Source of the DNA: Blastococcus sp. TF02-09
Lineage (GTDB): Bacteria; Actinomycetota; Actinomycetes; Mycobacteriales; Geodermatophilaceae
DNA: 64,000 bases
NCBI RefSeq assembly: GCF_003319105.1
Contig: NZ_QOHH01000003.1
Location: 62,001-126,000 of the forward strand
Direction: 5' to 3'
Within the stretch, counting starts at the first letter, position 1; the number at the start of each line of letters is the position of its first letter. The notes below the pieces were generated by a model. That model was not told the DNA's origin, did not search any database, and saw only the letters and a list, made by a program, of their open reading frames with translations. Both the position numbers and the translations under genes were made by a program. Of the stretch, positions 56,483-64,000 are shown one piece after another.

Positions 56483-58143
56483 GAACTGCTCCTGTTCTGC
56501 GCCGGGGCGCCGGCTGCGGCGCCGACGAGGTCCCGGTCCGTGCGTGACGACGACGTCCAACCGGACTTGTCGACCTGGCCGAGCCCCGAGATCCGGCTAC
56601 TGCCGAACCACTTGTAGCGGGACAGCACCGCCATCAGCGGGTGGGTGAAGAGGAAGACGACCACCAGGTCGAGGACCGTGGACATGCCGAGGGTGAACGC
56701 GAAGCCCTTCACGTCACCGATGGCGAGCACGTAGAGGATCGCCGCGGCGAGGAAGCTGACCGCGTCGGCGGAGAGGATCGTCCGCCGGGCGCGGACCCAG
56801 GCCCGCGGCACGGCCGAGCGCAGGCTGCGGCCCTCGCGGATCTCGTCCTTGAGCCGTTCGAAGTAGACGACGAACGAGTCCGCGGTGATGCCCAGCGAGA
56901 CGATGAACCCGGCGATGCCGGCGAGGCTCAGCGTGAAGCCGATCTCGCGGCCCAGCACCACCAGGACGCCGTAGACGACGACACCGGAGAGCACCAGGCT
57001 GGCGATCATCACCAGCCCGAGCGCCCGGTAGTAGAGCAGCGAGTACAGGAAGACCAGGGCGATGCCGATGGCCCCGGCGAGCAGGCCGGCCTGCAGCTGC
57101 TCCTCGCCGAGCTCGGTGGAGATCGACTGGGCGGTGGCCTGCGTGAAGCTGAGCGGCAGCGCGCCGTACTTGAGCTGGTTGGCGAGCTCGGTGGCCGACT
57201 CCTGGTCGAAGTTGCCGGTGATCTCGGTGGTGCCGCCGACGATCGCGCCCTGCACCGTCGGCGCGGAGATGACCCGGCCGTCCAGGGTGATCGCGACCGC
57301 GTTGCCGACGTTGGCCGCGGTGAAGTCACCCCAGGCGCGGCCGCCCTCGTTGTCGAAGTCCAGGTTGACGACCCACTCGCCGGTCCCGGTGCGGGTGCCG
57401 GCGGCGGCGTCGGAGACCGACGTGCCCTCGACGACGGCGGGGCCGAGGAGGTACTTGAGCGTGCCGTCCTCGCTGCAGGCCGCGACGTGGTCCTCGGGCA
57501 GGGCGATGTCGCCGGTGGTGGTGTCGTCGCAGGTGAGGGCGTCGAAGGCGACCTGCGCCTCCTCGCGGGTGACCGGCGGGGCGTCGGGGTCGCGGGCGGG
57601 GGCCTGGTCGGCCTCGCCGTCGGGCGTCTCCTCGGCCGGCGCCTCGGTCGGCGCGGCGGACTCGGTCGGCGCGGCGGACTCGGTCGGCGCGGCCGGGTCG
57701 GTCGGCTCTGCTCCCTCGGTGGGCTCCGCGCCGTCGGTCGGCTCGGCGTCCTCCGCGGGCGTGGCCTCGGCCGGCGCGGGCCCGGCCAGCACGGGACGGA
57801 ACCGCAGCTGGGCGGTTTGACCCAGCTGGCGCGCCTGGTCGCCGTCGTCCCCGGGGACGGAGATGACGATGTTCGAGTCGCCCTCGGTGACGACCTCGGC
57901 CTCCGCGACGCCCAGACCGTTGACCCGCTGCTCGATGATCCGGCGGGCGAGTTCCAGGTCCTCGCGGTCGGGGGCCGCACCGTCGGGCGTGCGCGCCGTC
58001 AGCGTGACGGTCGTGCCGCCGCGCAGGTCGAGCCCGAGCTGCGGCGTCCGGTCGGAGCCGGCGAAGACCAGCCCGTAGAGGGCGGCCACGATGAGGACGA
58101 ACGCACCGAAGTTCCGGCGCGCCGAGAGGGAGCGCTTGGCCAC
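56479..58143 (-). CDS. secD: protein translocase subunit SecD with low-complexity insertion
   Basis: Proton-driven component that pulls exported proteins across the membrane. 554 residues: TM1, LGLDLRGGT (start of the periplasmic domain), a ~70-residue insertion (about 121-190) with tandem AEPTDG/AAPTES-like units, then EITGNFDQESATELANQLKYG, the TM2-6 block with ITADSFVVYFERLKDE split from IREGRS, and TM regions ending LMAVLSRYKW. The insertion lies in the P1 loop, so it would be outside the membrane. GTG start with GGGGGAGG upstream. Coupled to secF by ATGA. Confidence 0.95.
   Translation of the reverse strand: MAKRSLSARRNFGAFVLIVAALYGLVFAGSDRTPQLGLDLRGGTTVTLTARTPDGAAPDREDLELARRIIEQRVNGLGVAEAEVVTEGDSNIVISVPGDDGDQARQLGQTAQLRFRPVLAGPAPAEATPAEDAEPTDGAEPTEGAEPTDPAAPTESAAPTESAAPTEAPAEETPDGEADQAPARDPDAPPVTREEAQVAFDALTCDDTTTGDIALPEDHVAACSEDGTLKYLLGPAVVEGTSVSDAAAGTRTGTGEWVVNLDFDNEGGRAWGDFTAANVGNAVAITLDGRVISAPTVQGAIVGGTTEITGNFDQESATELANQLKYGALPLSFTQATAQSISTELGEEQLQAGLLAGAIGIALVFLYSLLYYRALGLVMIASLVLSGVVVYGVLVVLGREIGFTLSLAGIAGFIVSLGITADSFVVYFERLKDEIREGRSLRSAVPRAWVRARRTILSADAVSFLAAAILYVLAIGDVKGFAFTLGMSTVLDLVVVFLFTHPLMAVLSRYKWFGSSRISGLGQVDKSGWTSSSRTDRDLVGAAAGAPAQNRSSS
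57637..57747 (-). repeat. secD: tandem repeats encoding Glu/Ala-Pro-Thr units in SecD
   Basis: Residues 133-169 of SecD are built of imperfect 6-7 residue units (AEPTDG, AEPTEG, AEPTDP, AAPTES, AAPTES, AAPTEA); the two AAPTES units are nearly identical at the DNA level. This looks like recent slippage expansion in an extracytoplasmic loop. Confidence 0.75.
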
Positions 58144-58157
58144 GGATCCTCCCCCGC

Positions 58158-58481
58158 TCAGCGGTCGTCGCCGGCCGGGCGCCCGCCGGCCGCGCCGGGC
58201 GCGTCGTCACCCGGGAGCTCGGGAGCCGGCTGGCGGATCTCCAGGATCGCCGGGCGGACGAAGGTCACGACGACACCGGGCGCGAGCTCCAGGTCGGCGG
58301 TGGTCTCGTCCAGCCGGGCCACGGTGCCGTGGATGCCGCTGGTGGTCATCACCGGCGTCCCGACGGTCAGGGACTCCTGGAGTGCCTGCGCGCGGGCCTG
58401 CATGGTCCGGCGCTGGCGCGCGGGGAGCACGAACAGCAGCACCGCCAGCAGAGCCAGCATGATCAGGGGGAATAGCTCCAC
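58158..58481 (-). CDS. yajC: preprotein translocase subunit YajC
   Basis: Small membrane protein of the SecDF-YajC complex. 107 residues: one N-terminal helix (LIMLALLAVLLFVLPARQRR), then the typical cytoplasmic segment SLTVGTPVMTTSGIHGTVARLDE and an acidic Gly/Pro tail. GTG start with a purine-rich AGAGAGG upstream. 14 nt before secD and 165 nt after ruvB, so it probably opens the secDF unit. Confidence 0.94.
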   Translation of the reverse strand: MELFPLIMLALLAVLLFVLPARQRRTMQARAQALQESLTVGTPVMTTSGIHGTVARLDETTADLELAPGVVVTFVRPAILEIRQPAPELPGDDAPGAAGGRPAGDDR

Positions 58482-58646
58482 GACAGGTGTGCCTCTCTAC
58501 CGCGCGGTGGTGCTCCGCGGTCGGTACGGCCCGGAGGCCGCTCGGGTACGTCGGTCGCCGGGGCGGTGCTGTGAGGACGGCGCGCGGCGACCCGGTGGGG
58601 CGCGCACGGCCGCGGCCTCTCAGTTTGCGCGCCAGCGTCCCGGAGT

Positions 58647-59771
58647 CTAGGCGTCGAAGAGCGGCTCTGACGACGAGCCTGCGCCCTGTGGGTCTGCTGT
58701 GACCCGCCCGAGCGGGATCCCGCCGCGGGGCACCTCGAGCCCGAGGTGCCGCCAGGCGGCCTCGGTCGCGACCCGCCCGCGGGAGGTGCGGGCGAGCAGC
58801 CCCGCACGGACGAGGAAGGGTTCGCAGACCTCCTCGACGGTGTGCGGCTCCTCCCCCACGGCGACGGCGAGGGTGGCCACGCCCACCGGGCCGCCGCCGA
58901 ACTTCGTCACCAGCGCCTCCAGGACGGCGCGGTCGAGCCGGTCCAGCCCGAGGTGGTCGACGTCGTAGAGGGCCAGCGCGGCCTCGGCGACGGCACGGGT
59001 GACCCGGCCGTCGGCCTCCACCTCGGCGTAGTCGCGGACCCGGCGCAGCAGCCGGTTGGCGATCCGCGGGGTGCCCCGGGAACGGCCGGCGATCTCCGCC
59101 GACCCCTCGTCGGTCAGCTCCACACCGAGCAGCTCGGCGCTGCGGGCCAGCACCTGCTGCAGCTCGGCCGGCTCGTAGAACTCCATCTGGCCGACGAAGC
59201 CGAAGCGGTCCCGCAACGGGCCGGTCAGCAGCCCCGCGCGGGTGGTGGCGCCGACGAGGGTGAACGGGTTGATCTCCAGCGGGATGGCGGTGGCCCCTGG
59301 CCCCTTGCCGACGACGACGTCGACCCGGAAGTCCTCCATGGCCATGTAGAGCAGCTCTTCGGCCGGCCGGGCGATGCGGTGGATCTCGTCGATGAACAGC
59401 ACGTCGCCGGGCGCGAGGTTGGACAGCATCGCGGCCAGGTCGCCGGAGCGCTCGATGGCCGGGCCGCTGGTGATCTTGACCGCGGTGCCCAGCTCGGAGC
59501 CGATGATCAGCGCGAGGCTGGTCTTGCCCAGCCCGGGCGGGCCGGACAGCAGCACGTGGTCCGGCGGACGGCCCCGGCGCTTGGCCCCCTCGAGCACCAG
59601 CGCGAGCTGGCGGGCCACCTTGGGCTGGCCGATGAAGTCGTGCAGCGAGTGCGGCCGCAGCGCGGACTCGACGACCCGCTCCTCGTCCCCGGCCTGCGGG
59701 GAGACGCCCCACTCCTGGCCGAGATCGCCGCTCACCTCACCGGTCAGGGACCGGTCGAACGGGGTGCTCAT
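58647..59771 (-). CDS. ruvB: Holliday junction branch migration ATPase RuvB
   Basis: Hexameric AAA+ motor that drives branch migration with RuvA. 374 residues: [19 protein letters not shown], Walker [13 protein letters not shown], Walker B LFIDEIHR, sensor/Arg-finger region [16 protein letters not shown] and a winged-helix C-terminal DNA-binding domain (QGFLVRTSRGR-like [19 protein letters not shown]). ATG 59771 overlaps the ruvA stop. Member of ruvC-ruvA-ruvB. Confidence 0.97.
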   Translation of the reverse strand: MSTPFDRSLTGEVSGDLGQEWGVSPQAGDEERVVESALRPHSLHDFIGQPKVARQLALVLEGAKRRGRPPDHVLLSGPPGLGKTSLALIIGSELGTAVKITSGPAIERSGDLAAMLSNLAPGDVLFIDEIHRIARPAEELLYMAMEDFRVDVVVGKGPGATAIPLEINPFTLVGATTRAGLLTGPLRDRFGFVGQMEFYEPAELQQVLARSAELLGVELTDEGSAEIAGRSRGTPRIANRLLRRVRDYAEVEADGRVTRAVAEAALALYDVDHLGLDRLDRAVLEALVTKFGGGPVGVATLAVAVGEEPHTVEEVCEPFLVRAGLLARTSRGRVATEAAWRHLGLEVPRGGIPLGRVTADPQGAGSSSEPLFDA

Positions 59772-60406
59772 GCCCTACCCAGCAGCTGGAGGGCCTGCCG
59801 CAGCAGGACGGCGACCTCGACCAAGCCGGTCTCGACGATCTGCGCGTCGGCGACGGGCGCGAGCTGGGTCAGCGCGGTCTCGGCCTCCTTGGCCGACCAG
59901 CCCAGCCCGACCAGCGCCGAGGTCAGCTGGTCACGCCACGGCGCCACGGGGGTCACCGCCGGGAGGCCGGCGGGCGCCGGGCCGTCGAGCGAGGTGTCGG
60001 TGGTGACCGAGCCGAGCCGGTCGCGCAGCTCGAGGATCAGCCGCTCGGCGCCCTTCTTGCCGATGCCGGGCACCTGCATGAGCGCCTTGACGTCGGCCAT
60101 CGACACCGCCCGGCGCACCTCCCGCGGCGGGTGGATCGCCAGCACCGCCTGGGCCAGCCGGGGACCGACCCCGTTGGCCGTCTGGAGCAGCTCGAACAGC
60201 TGGCGCTCGTCGTCGTCGGCGAACCCGTAGAGGGTCAGCGAGTCCTCGCGCACGACCAGGCTGGTGGACAGGCGGGCGCTCTCCCCCACCTGCAGCCGGG
60301 CGATCGTGCCCGGCGTGCACTGCACCGCGAGACCGATCCCGCCGACCTCCACGACCGCGCCGTCCGGCGACACCGCGGCCACCCGCCCGCTCAGGCTGGC
60401 GATCAT
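59768..60406 (-). CDS. ruvA: Holliday junction DNA-binding protein RuvA
   Basis: Tetramer that holds the four-way junction open for RuvB. 212 residues: OB domain ([23 protein letters not shown]), acidic-pin region [16 protein letters not shown], two helix-hairpin-helix motifs ([27 protein letters not shown]) and a C-terminal RuvB-binding domain ([13 protein letters not shown]). ATG 60406 overlaps the ruvC TGA. Confidence 0.97.
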   Translation of the reverse strand: MIASLSGRVAAVSPDGAVVEVGGIGLAVQCTPGTIARLQVGESARLSTSLVVREDSLTLYGFADDDERQLFELLQTANGVGPRLAQAVLAIHPPREVRRAVSMADVKALMQVPGIGKKGAERLILELRDRLGSVTTDTSLDGPAPAGLPAVTPVAPWRDQLTSALVGLGWSAKEAETALTQLAPVADAQIVETGLVEVAVLLRQALQLLGRA

Positions 60407-60972
60407 CGGGCCGCCACCCCCTGCCACCGCGGCAGGGTGCGCTGGACGACGGGCGCGCCGATGCCGCCGGCGAGCGCGGCCGAGCGCAGCCGCTGCTGGG
60501 CGGGCCCGCGCCACACGTGGCAGACCGCCAGGGCCAGGGCGTCGGCGGCGTCGGCCGGCTTCGGCGCCTCGGTGAGGCCCAGCACCCGGGTGACCATCAG
60601 GGTGACCTGCTCCTTGTCCGCCCGGCCGCTGCCGGAGATCGCGGCCTTGACCTCGCTGGGCGTGTGCCAGGCGACCGGACGGTCGGCCTGGGCGGCGGCG
60701 AGCGCGGCCACGCCGGCGGCCTGCGCGGTGGCGTGGCCGGTGCCCTTGTTGTTCTGCGTGAAGACCCGCTCGACGGCGACGACGTCGGGCCGGTGCTCGC
60801 GGAGCAGGGCCGTCACCGCGGTGTGCAGCTCGAGCAGCCGCAGCTCCAGGTCCAGCTCGGGCAACGTGCGGATGACGCCGACGCCGACCGCCGCGGGGCG
60901 CGCGCCGGGGCGGCCGTCGACGACCCCCCACCCGCACCGGGTGAGCCCCGGGTCGATGCCGAGCACCCGCAT
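60403..60972 (-). CDS. ruvC: Holliday junction resolvase RuvC
   Basis: Endonuclease that resolves Holliday junctions. 189 residues with the four catalytic acids in place: [10 protein letters not shown] (Asp), [12 protein letters not shown] (Glu), and the pair of Asp in [18 protein letters not shown] 60972 has AGGAG 8 nt upstream. Upstream lie a LexA box and a -10 element, so ruvCAB is probably SOS-induced. Confidence 0.97.
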   Translation of the reverse strand: MRVLGIDPGLTRCGWGVVDGRPGARPAAVGVGVIRTLPELDLELRLLELHTAVTALLREHRPDVVAVERVFTQNNKGTGHATAQAAGVAALAAAQADRPVAWHTPSEVKAAISGSGRADKEQVTLMVTRVLGLTEAPKPADAADALALAVCHVWRGPAQQRLRSAALAGGIGAPVVQRTLPRWQGVAAR

Positions 60973-60992
60973 GGCCACGCTCCTAGCTTTCC

Positions 60993-61008
60993 ACGAACAC
61001 CTGTTCGA
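60993..61008 (-). promoter_or_regulatory. ruvC: LexA (SOS) box upstream of ruvC
   Basis: TCGAACAGGTGTTCGT on the minus strand matches the actinobacterial/Gram-positive SOS box TCGAAC-N4-GTTCGA in all but the last base. It sits just downstream of a TAGCGT -10 and about 20 nt before the ruvC ATG, where LexA would block initiation. Confidence 0.75.
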
Positions 61009-61013
61009 TCGGA

Positions 61014-61019
61014 ACGCTA
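61014..61019 (-). promoter_or_regulatory. ruvC: -10 element for ruvCAB
   Basis: TAGCGT on the minus strand, immediately upstream of the LexA box. Its expected start site falls within the box, consistent with SOS repression. The gap to yebC is 92 nt. Confidence 0.5.
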
Positions 61020-61064
61020 GTCCCGCGCAGCCGGAACGGGCGCTCGACACGCCACCGGGCTCGT

Positions 61065-61816
<752 letters not shown>

Positions 61817-61820
<4 letters not shown>

Positions 61821-62485
61821 GACAAACCCCTCTCGTTCCCGGCAGCTGTGCCGGCCTTCTCCGCCAGGGATCGGCGCACGATGTCGACGAACAGCGCATG
61901 CACCCGGCGGTCCCCGGTCAGTTCCGGGTGGAAGCTGGTGGCCACCAGATTCCCCTGGCGGACGGCGACGATCCTACCGTCGGCCGCTCCCCCCACGATG
62001 CGGCCGAGGACGGTCACCCCCTCGCCGGCCTCCTCCACCCAGGGAGCGCGGATGAAGACCGCGTGCAGCGGCCCGCCGCCCACGCCGTCGTCGAAGGACA
62101 TCTGGGACTCGAAGCTGTCGGCCTGCCGGCCGAAGGCGTTGCGCCGCACCGTGACGTCCAGCCCGCCGATCGTCTCCTGCCCCGGCGGTGCGTCCAGCAG
62201 GCGGTCGGCGAGCAGGATCATCCCCGCGCACGAGCCGTAGACCGGCAGCCCCCCGCGGACGGCGGCGCGCAGCGGGTCCATCAGCCCGAACCGCTCGGCG
62301 AGCAGGGCGATGGTCGTCGACTCGCCCCCGGGCAGCACGAGCCCGTCCACGCCGGCCAGCTCCTCCTGCCGGCGCACGGTCAGCGCCTCGGCGCCCTGGT
62401 CCCGCACCGCGGCGAGGTGCTCGCGGACGTCGCCCTGCAGGGCCAGGACACCGATGACGGGGACACCGATGACGGGGCGGGTCAC
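61817..62485 (-). CDS. pdxT: pyridoxal 5'-phosphate synthase glutaminase subunit
   Basis: Glutaminase that passes ammonia to PdxS. 222 residues, with the nucleophile Cys in [11 protein letters not shown], the oxyanion GGESTT loop and the His-Glu in FHPELTGD. The N-terminus reads [16 protein letters not shown]: a 15-bp tandem duplication adds five residues before the first strand. GTG 62485 overlaps the pdxS stop; an internal start after the duplication is not supported. Confidence 0.95.
62447..62476 (-). repeat. pdxT: 15-bp tandem duplication at the pdxT 5' end
   Basis: Two exact copies of GACACCGATGACGGG (plus strand) encode [10 protein letters not shown] at the PdxT N-terminus. The copies are identical, so this is probably a recent slippage event that keeps the frame. 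Confidence 0.85.
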
Positions 62486-63378
62486 CAGCCGCGGGTGGCG
62501 AAGCGCTGGTCGGCCGGCAGCGTCGAGACGTTGAGCCCCACCATGGCCTCGCCCAGCCCGCGGGACACCTTGGCGATCACGTCGGGGTCGTCGTGGAACG
62601 TCGTGGCCTGGACGATCGCGGAGGCTCGCTGCGCCGGGTCGCCGGACTTGAAGATGCCCGAGCCGACGAAGACGCCCTCGGCACCCAGCTGCATCATCAT
62701 CGCCGCGTCGGCGGGGGTCGCGATGCCGCCCGCGGTGAAGAGCACCACCGGCAGCTTGCCCAGGCGCGCCACCTCGGCCACCAGGTCGTAGGGCGCGCGC
62801 AGCTCCTTGGCCGCCACGAACAGCTCGGTGTCGTCGAGCGTGCCCAGCGCCTTGATGCCGGCGCGGATCGCGCGCATGTGCCGGGTGGCCTCGACGACGT
62901 TGCCGGTGCCGGCCTCACCCTTGGAGCGGATCATCGCCGCGCCCTCGGAGATGCGCCGCAGCGCCTCGCCCAGGTCCGTGGCGCCGCAGACGAACGGCAC
63001 GGTGAACTGCGACTTGGCGATGTGGTGGGCCTCGTCGGCCGGGGTCAGCACCTCGGACTCGTCGATGTAGTCCACGCCCAGGGACTGCAGGACCTGCGCC
63101 TCGACGAAGTGGCCGATGCGCGCCTTGGCCATCACCGGGATGGAGACCGCGGAGATGATGCCGTCGATCATGTCCGGATCGCTCATCCGCGAGATGCCGC
63201 CCTCGGCGCGGATGTCGGCGGGCACCCGCTCGAGGGCCATGACCGCGACGGCACCGGCGTCCTCGGCGATCTTCGCCTGCTCGGGCGTGACGACGTCCAT
63301 GATGACGCCGCCCTTGAGCTGCTCGGCCATGCCGCGCTTGACGCGGTCGGTTCCGGTGGAGGGGGTCGGTGCAGACAC
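62482..63378 (-). CDS. pdxS: pyridoxal 5'-phosphate synthase subunit PdxS
   Basis: Builds PLP directly from ribose 5-phosphate, glyceraldehyde 3-phosphate and ammonia. 298 residues, (beta/alpha)8 barrel. The two catalytic lysines are in [13 protein letters not shown] and [11 protein letters not shown], and the phosphate loop is [16 protein letters not shown] start. With pdxT it makes the DXP-independent PLP synthase, which supports the class V aminotransferase in the same window only in a general sense. Confidence 0.97.
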   Translation of the reverse strand: MSAPTPSTGTDRVKRGMAEQLKGGVIMDVVTPEQAKIAEDAGAVAVMALERVPADIRAEGGISRMSDPDMIDGIISAVSIPVMAKARIGHFVEAQVLQSLGVDYIDESEVLTPADEAHHIAKSQFTVPFVCGATDLGEALRRISEGAAMIRSKGEAGTGNVVEATRHMRAIRAGIKALGTLDDTELFVAAKELRAPYDLVAEVARLGKLPVVLFTAGGIATPADAAMMMQLGAEGVFVGSGIFKSGDPAQRASAIVQATTFHDDPDVIAKVSRGLGEAMVGLNVSTLPADQRFATRGW

Positions 63379-63418
63379 GGAGGCGGCCTCGGGGGTCGGC
63401 GGGACGGGGACCTCCAGC

Positions 63419-63973
63419 CTACGGCCGTCCCTCGGCTCCCTCGCCGACGCTGCTCGCGGTGAGCGCCTCCAACCGGTCGTCGATGTCGAAGAACCGCGGC
63501 ACCGGGCGGCCGGCGTGCAGCCGGAGGACCCGGGGCAGCCGCCGACCGCGCAGCGCCTGGGTGTCGCGGACGGCGTCGTTGTAGAAGCGCCGGGCCAGGG
63601 CCACCCGCGTGCTGGTGCCGGTCAGGTCGGCCTGCAGCGAGGCCGGCACACCCGGGAGGTCGGCCGGCAGGTCGCGCAGCTCGCGCCCCAGGCCGTTCTC
63701 GGCCGCCTCGCGGTCGCCGCGGGGGGTCGACCGCGCCTGGGCCGCCGCCTCGGCGAGGGCGCGGGCACGCAGCGGACCCAGTGCGGCCGGGTGCTCGCGG
63801 GCCAGCTCCTCGGCCAGCCCGGCACGGCGGCGCAGCTGCGACTCCAGCGTCTCCCGGGCGCGGGCCACCCGGGTCTCCAGGCGCCGCAGGCGCACGAGCG
63901 TCCACGCGGTCCAGGCCAGCAGCAGGAGGACGACGACCGCGACGACGGTCCACGTCCACGCCTGGGCACCCAC
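63419..63973 (-). CDS. LemA-like membrane protein
   Basis: 184 residues: an N-terminal transmembrane helix ([20 protein letters not shown]), a long helical region ([30 protein letters not shown], split at turns) and the C-terminal signature [18 protein letters not shown], close to the LemA-family ARxxYNDAVRxYN. The length also fits LemA. The middle helix is divergent and the final GFxPxxYF-type ending is replaced by [17 protein letters not shown]. Function unknown in bacteria. GTG start; the 5' flank ends with the window. Confidence 0.75.
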   Translation of the reverse strand: MGAQAWTWTVVAVVVLLLLAWTAWTLVRLRRLETRVARARETLESQLRRRAGLAEELAREHPAALGPLRARALAEAAAQARSTPRGDREAAENGLGRELRDLPADLPGVPASLQADLTGTSTRVALARRFYNDAVRDTQALRGRRLPRVLRLHAGRPVPRFFDIDDRLEALTASSVGEGAEGRP

Positions 63974-63981
63974 GGAGCGGA

Positions 63982-63987
63982 AGGCTA
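63982..63987 (-). promoter_or_regulatory. possible -10 element for the LemA-like gene
   Basis: TAGCCT on the minus strand, 8 nt before the GTG start, another potential leaderless arrangement. Only 13 bases of the window remain upstream, so no -35 can be checked. Confidence 0.35.
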
Positions 63988-64000
63988 GCGGGCGCTCCCC

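Overview
The window is very GC-rich (well above 70% G+C by eye), uses many GTG starts and 4-nt GTGA/ATGA gene overlaps, and carries actinobacterial marker genes: mihF, bldD, a helicase-dead priA, and the order nusB-(bldD)-pyrR...pyrF-mihF-gmk-rpoZ-coaBC-metK-priA. The DUF222-type HNH endonuclease and the DUF559 protein suggest a Geodermatophilaceae-like soil actinobacterium (Blastococcus, Geodermatophilus or Modestobacter); that placement is inference. No rRNA, tRNA, CRISPR array, prophage or recognisable transposase was seen.

Layout. 1-760: truncated HNH endonuclease. 773-9000 (minus strand): coaBC, metK, priA, a Ser-rich membrane protein, and def-fmt-rsmB. 9157-20122 (minus): pyrR-pyrB-pyrC-carA-carB-pyrD-pyrF, a translationally coupled UMP-synthesis operon, followed by mihF, gmk and rpoZ. 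20283-23623 (plus): bldD and a two-gene ABC exporter, with a broken GNAT gene on the other strand. 23700-36436 (minus): rarA lies upstream, then two small membrane proteins, alaS-ruvX-mltG-aroE-prepilin peptidase, aroC-aroK-aroB-aroQ, pepQ, efp and nusB. 37936-45042: an accessory-looking island holding an aldo/keto reductase, a membrane adenylyl cyclase, a CBS-domain protein, a cyclic-nucleotide-binding histidine kinase coupled to a response-regulator/flavoprotein fusion, and a DUF559 gene bracketed by two 72-bp palindromic repeats. 45065-64000 (almost all minus): class V aminotransferase, hisS-AKR-aspS, MBL hydrolase, a cyclophilin (plus strand), relA, apt, secF-secD-yajC, ruvC-ruvA-ruvB, yebC, pdxS-pdxT and a LemA-like protein.

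Control sites read from sequence: a PyrR-binding loop next to the pyrR Shine-Dalgarno; a BldD-type operator in front of bldD, whose protein keeps the c-di-GMP signature RxD-x8-RxxD; a mycobacterial-type LexA/SOS box before ruvC; several TAnnnT -10 elements 6-8 nt from a start codon, implying leaderless mRNAs (def, aroC, rarA, MBL hydrolase); and strong hairpins at convergent gene ends.

Most of the window is core metabolism and information processing. The most unusual parts are the DUF559 gene with its paired palindromic repeats, the cyclase/cNMP-kinase/REC-flavoprotein cluster, whose flavoprotein lacks the redox CxxC, and a pyrD with a class-1-type catalytic Cys, a long N-terminal extension and no pyrK beside it.
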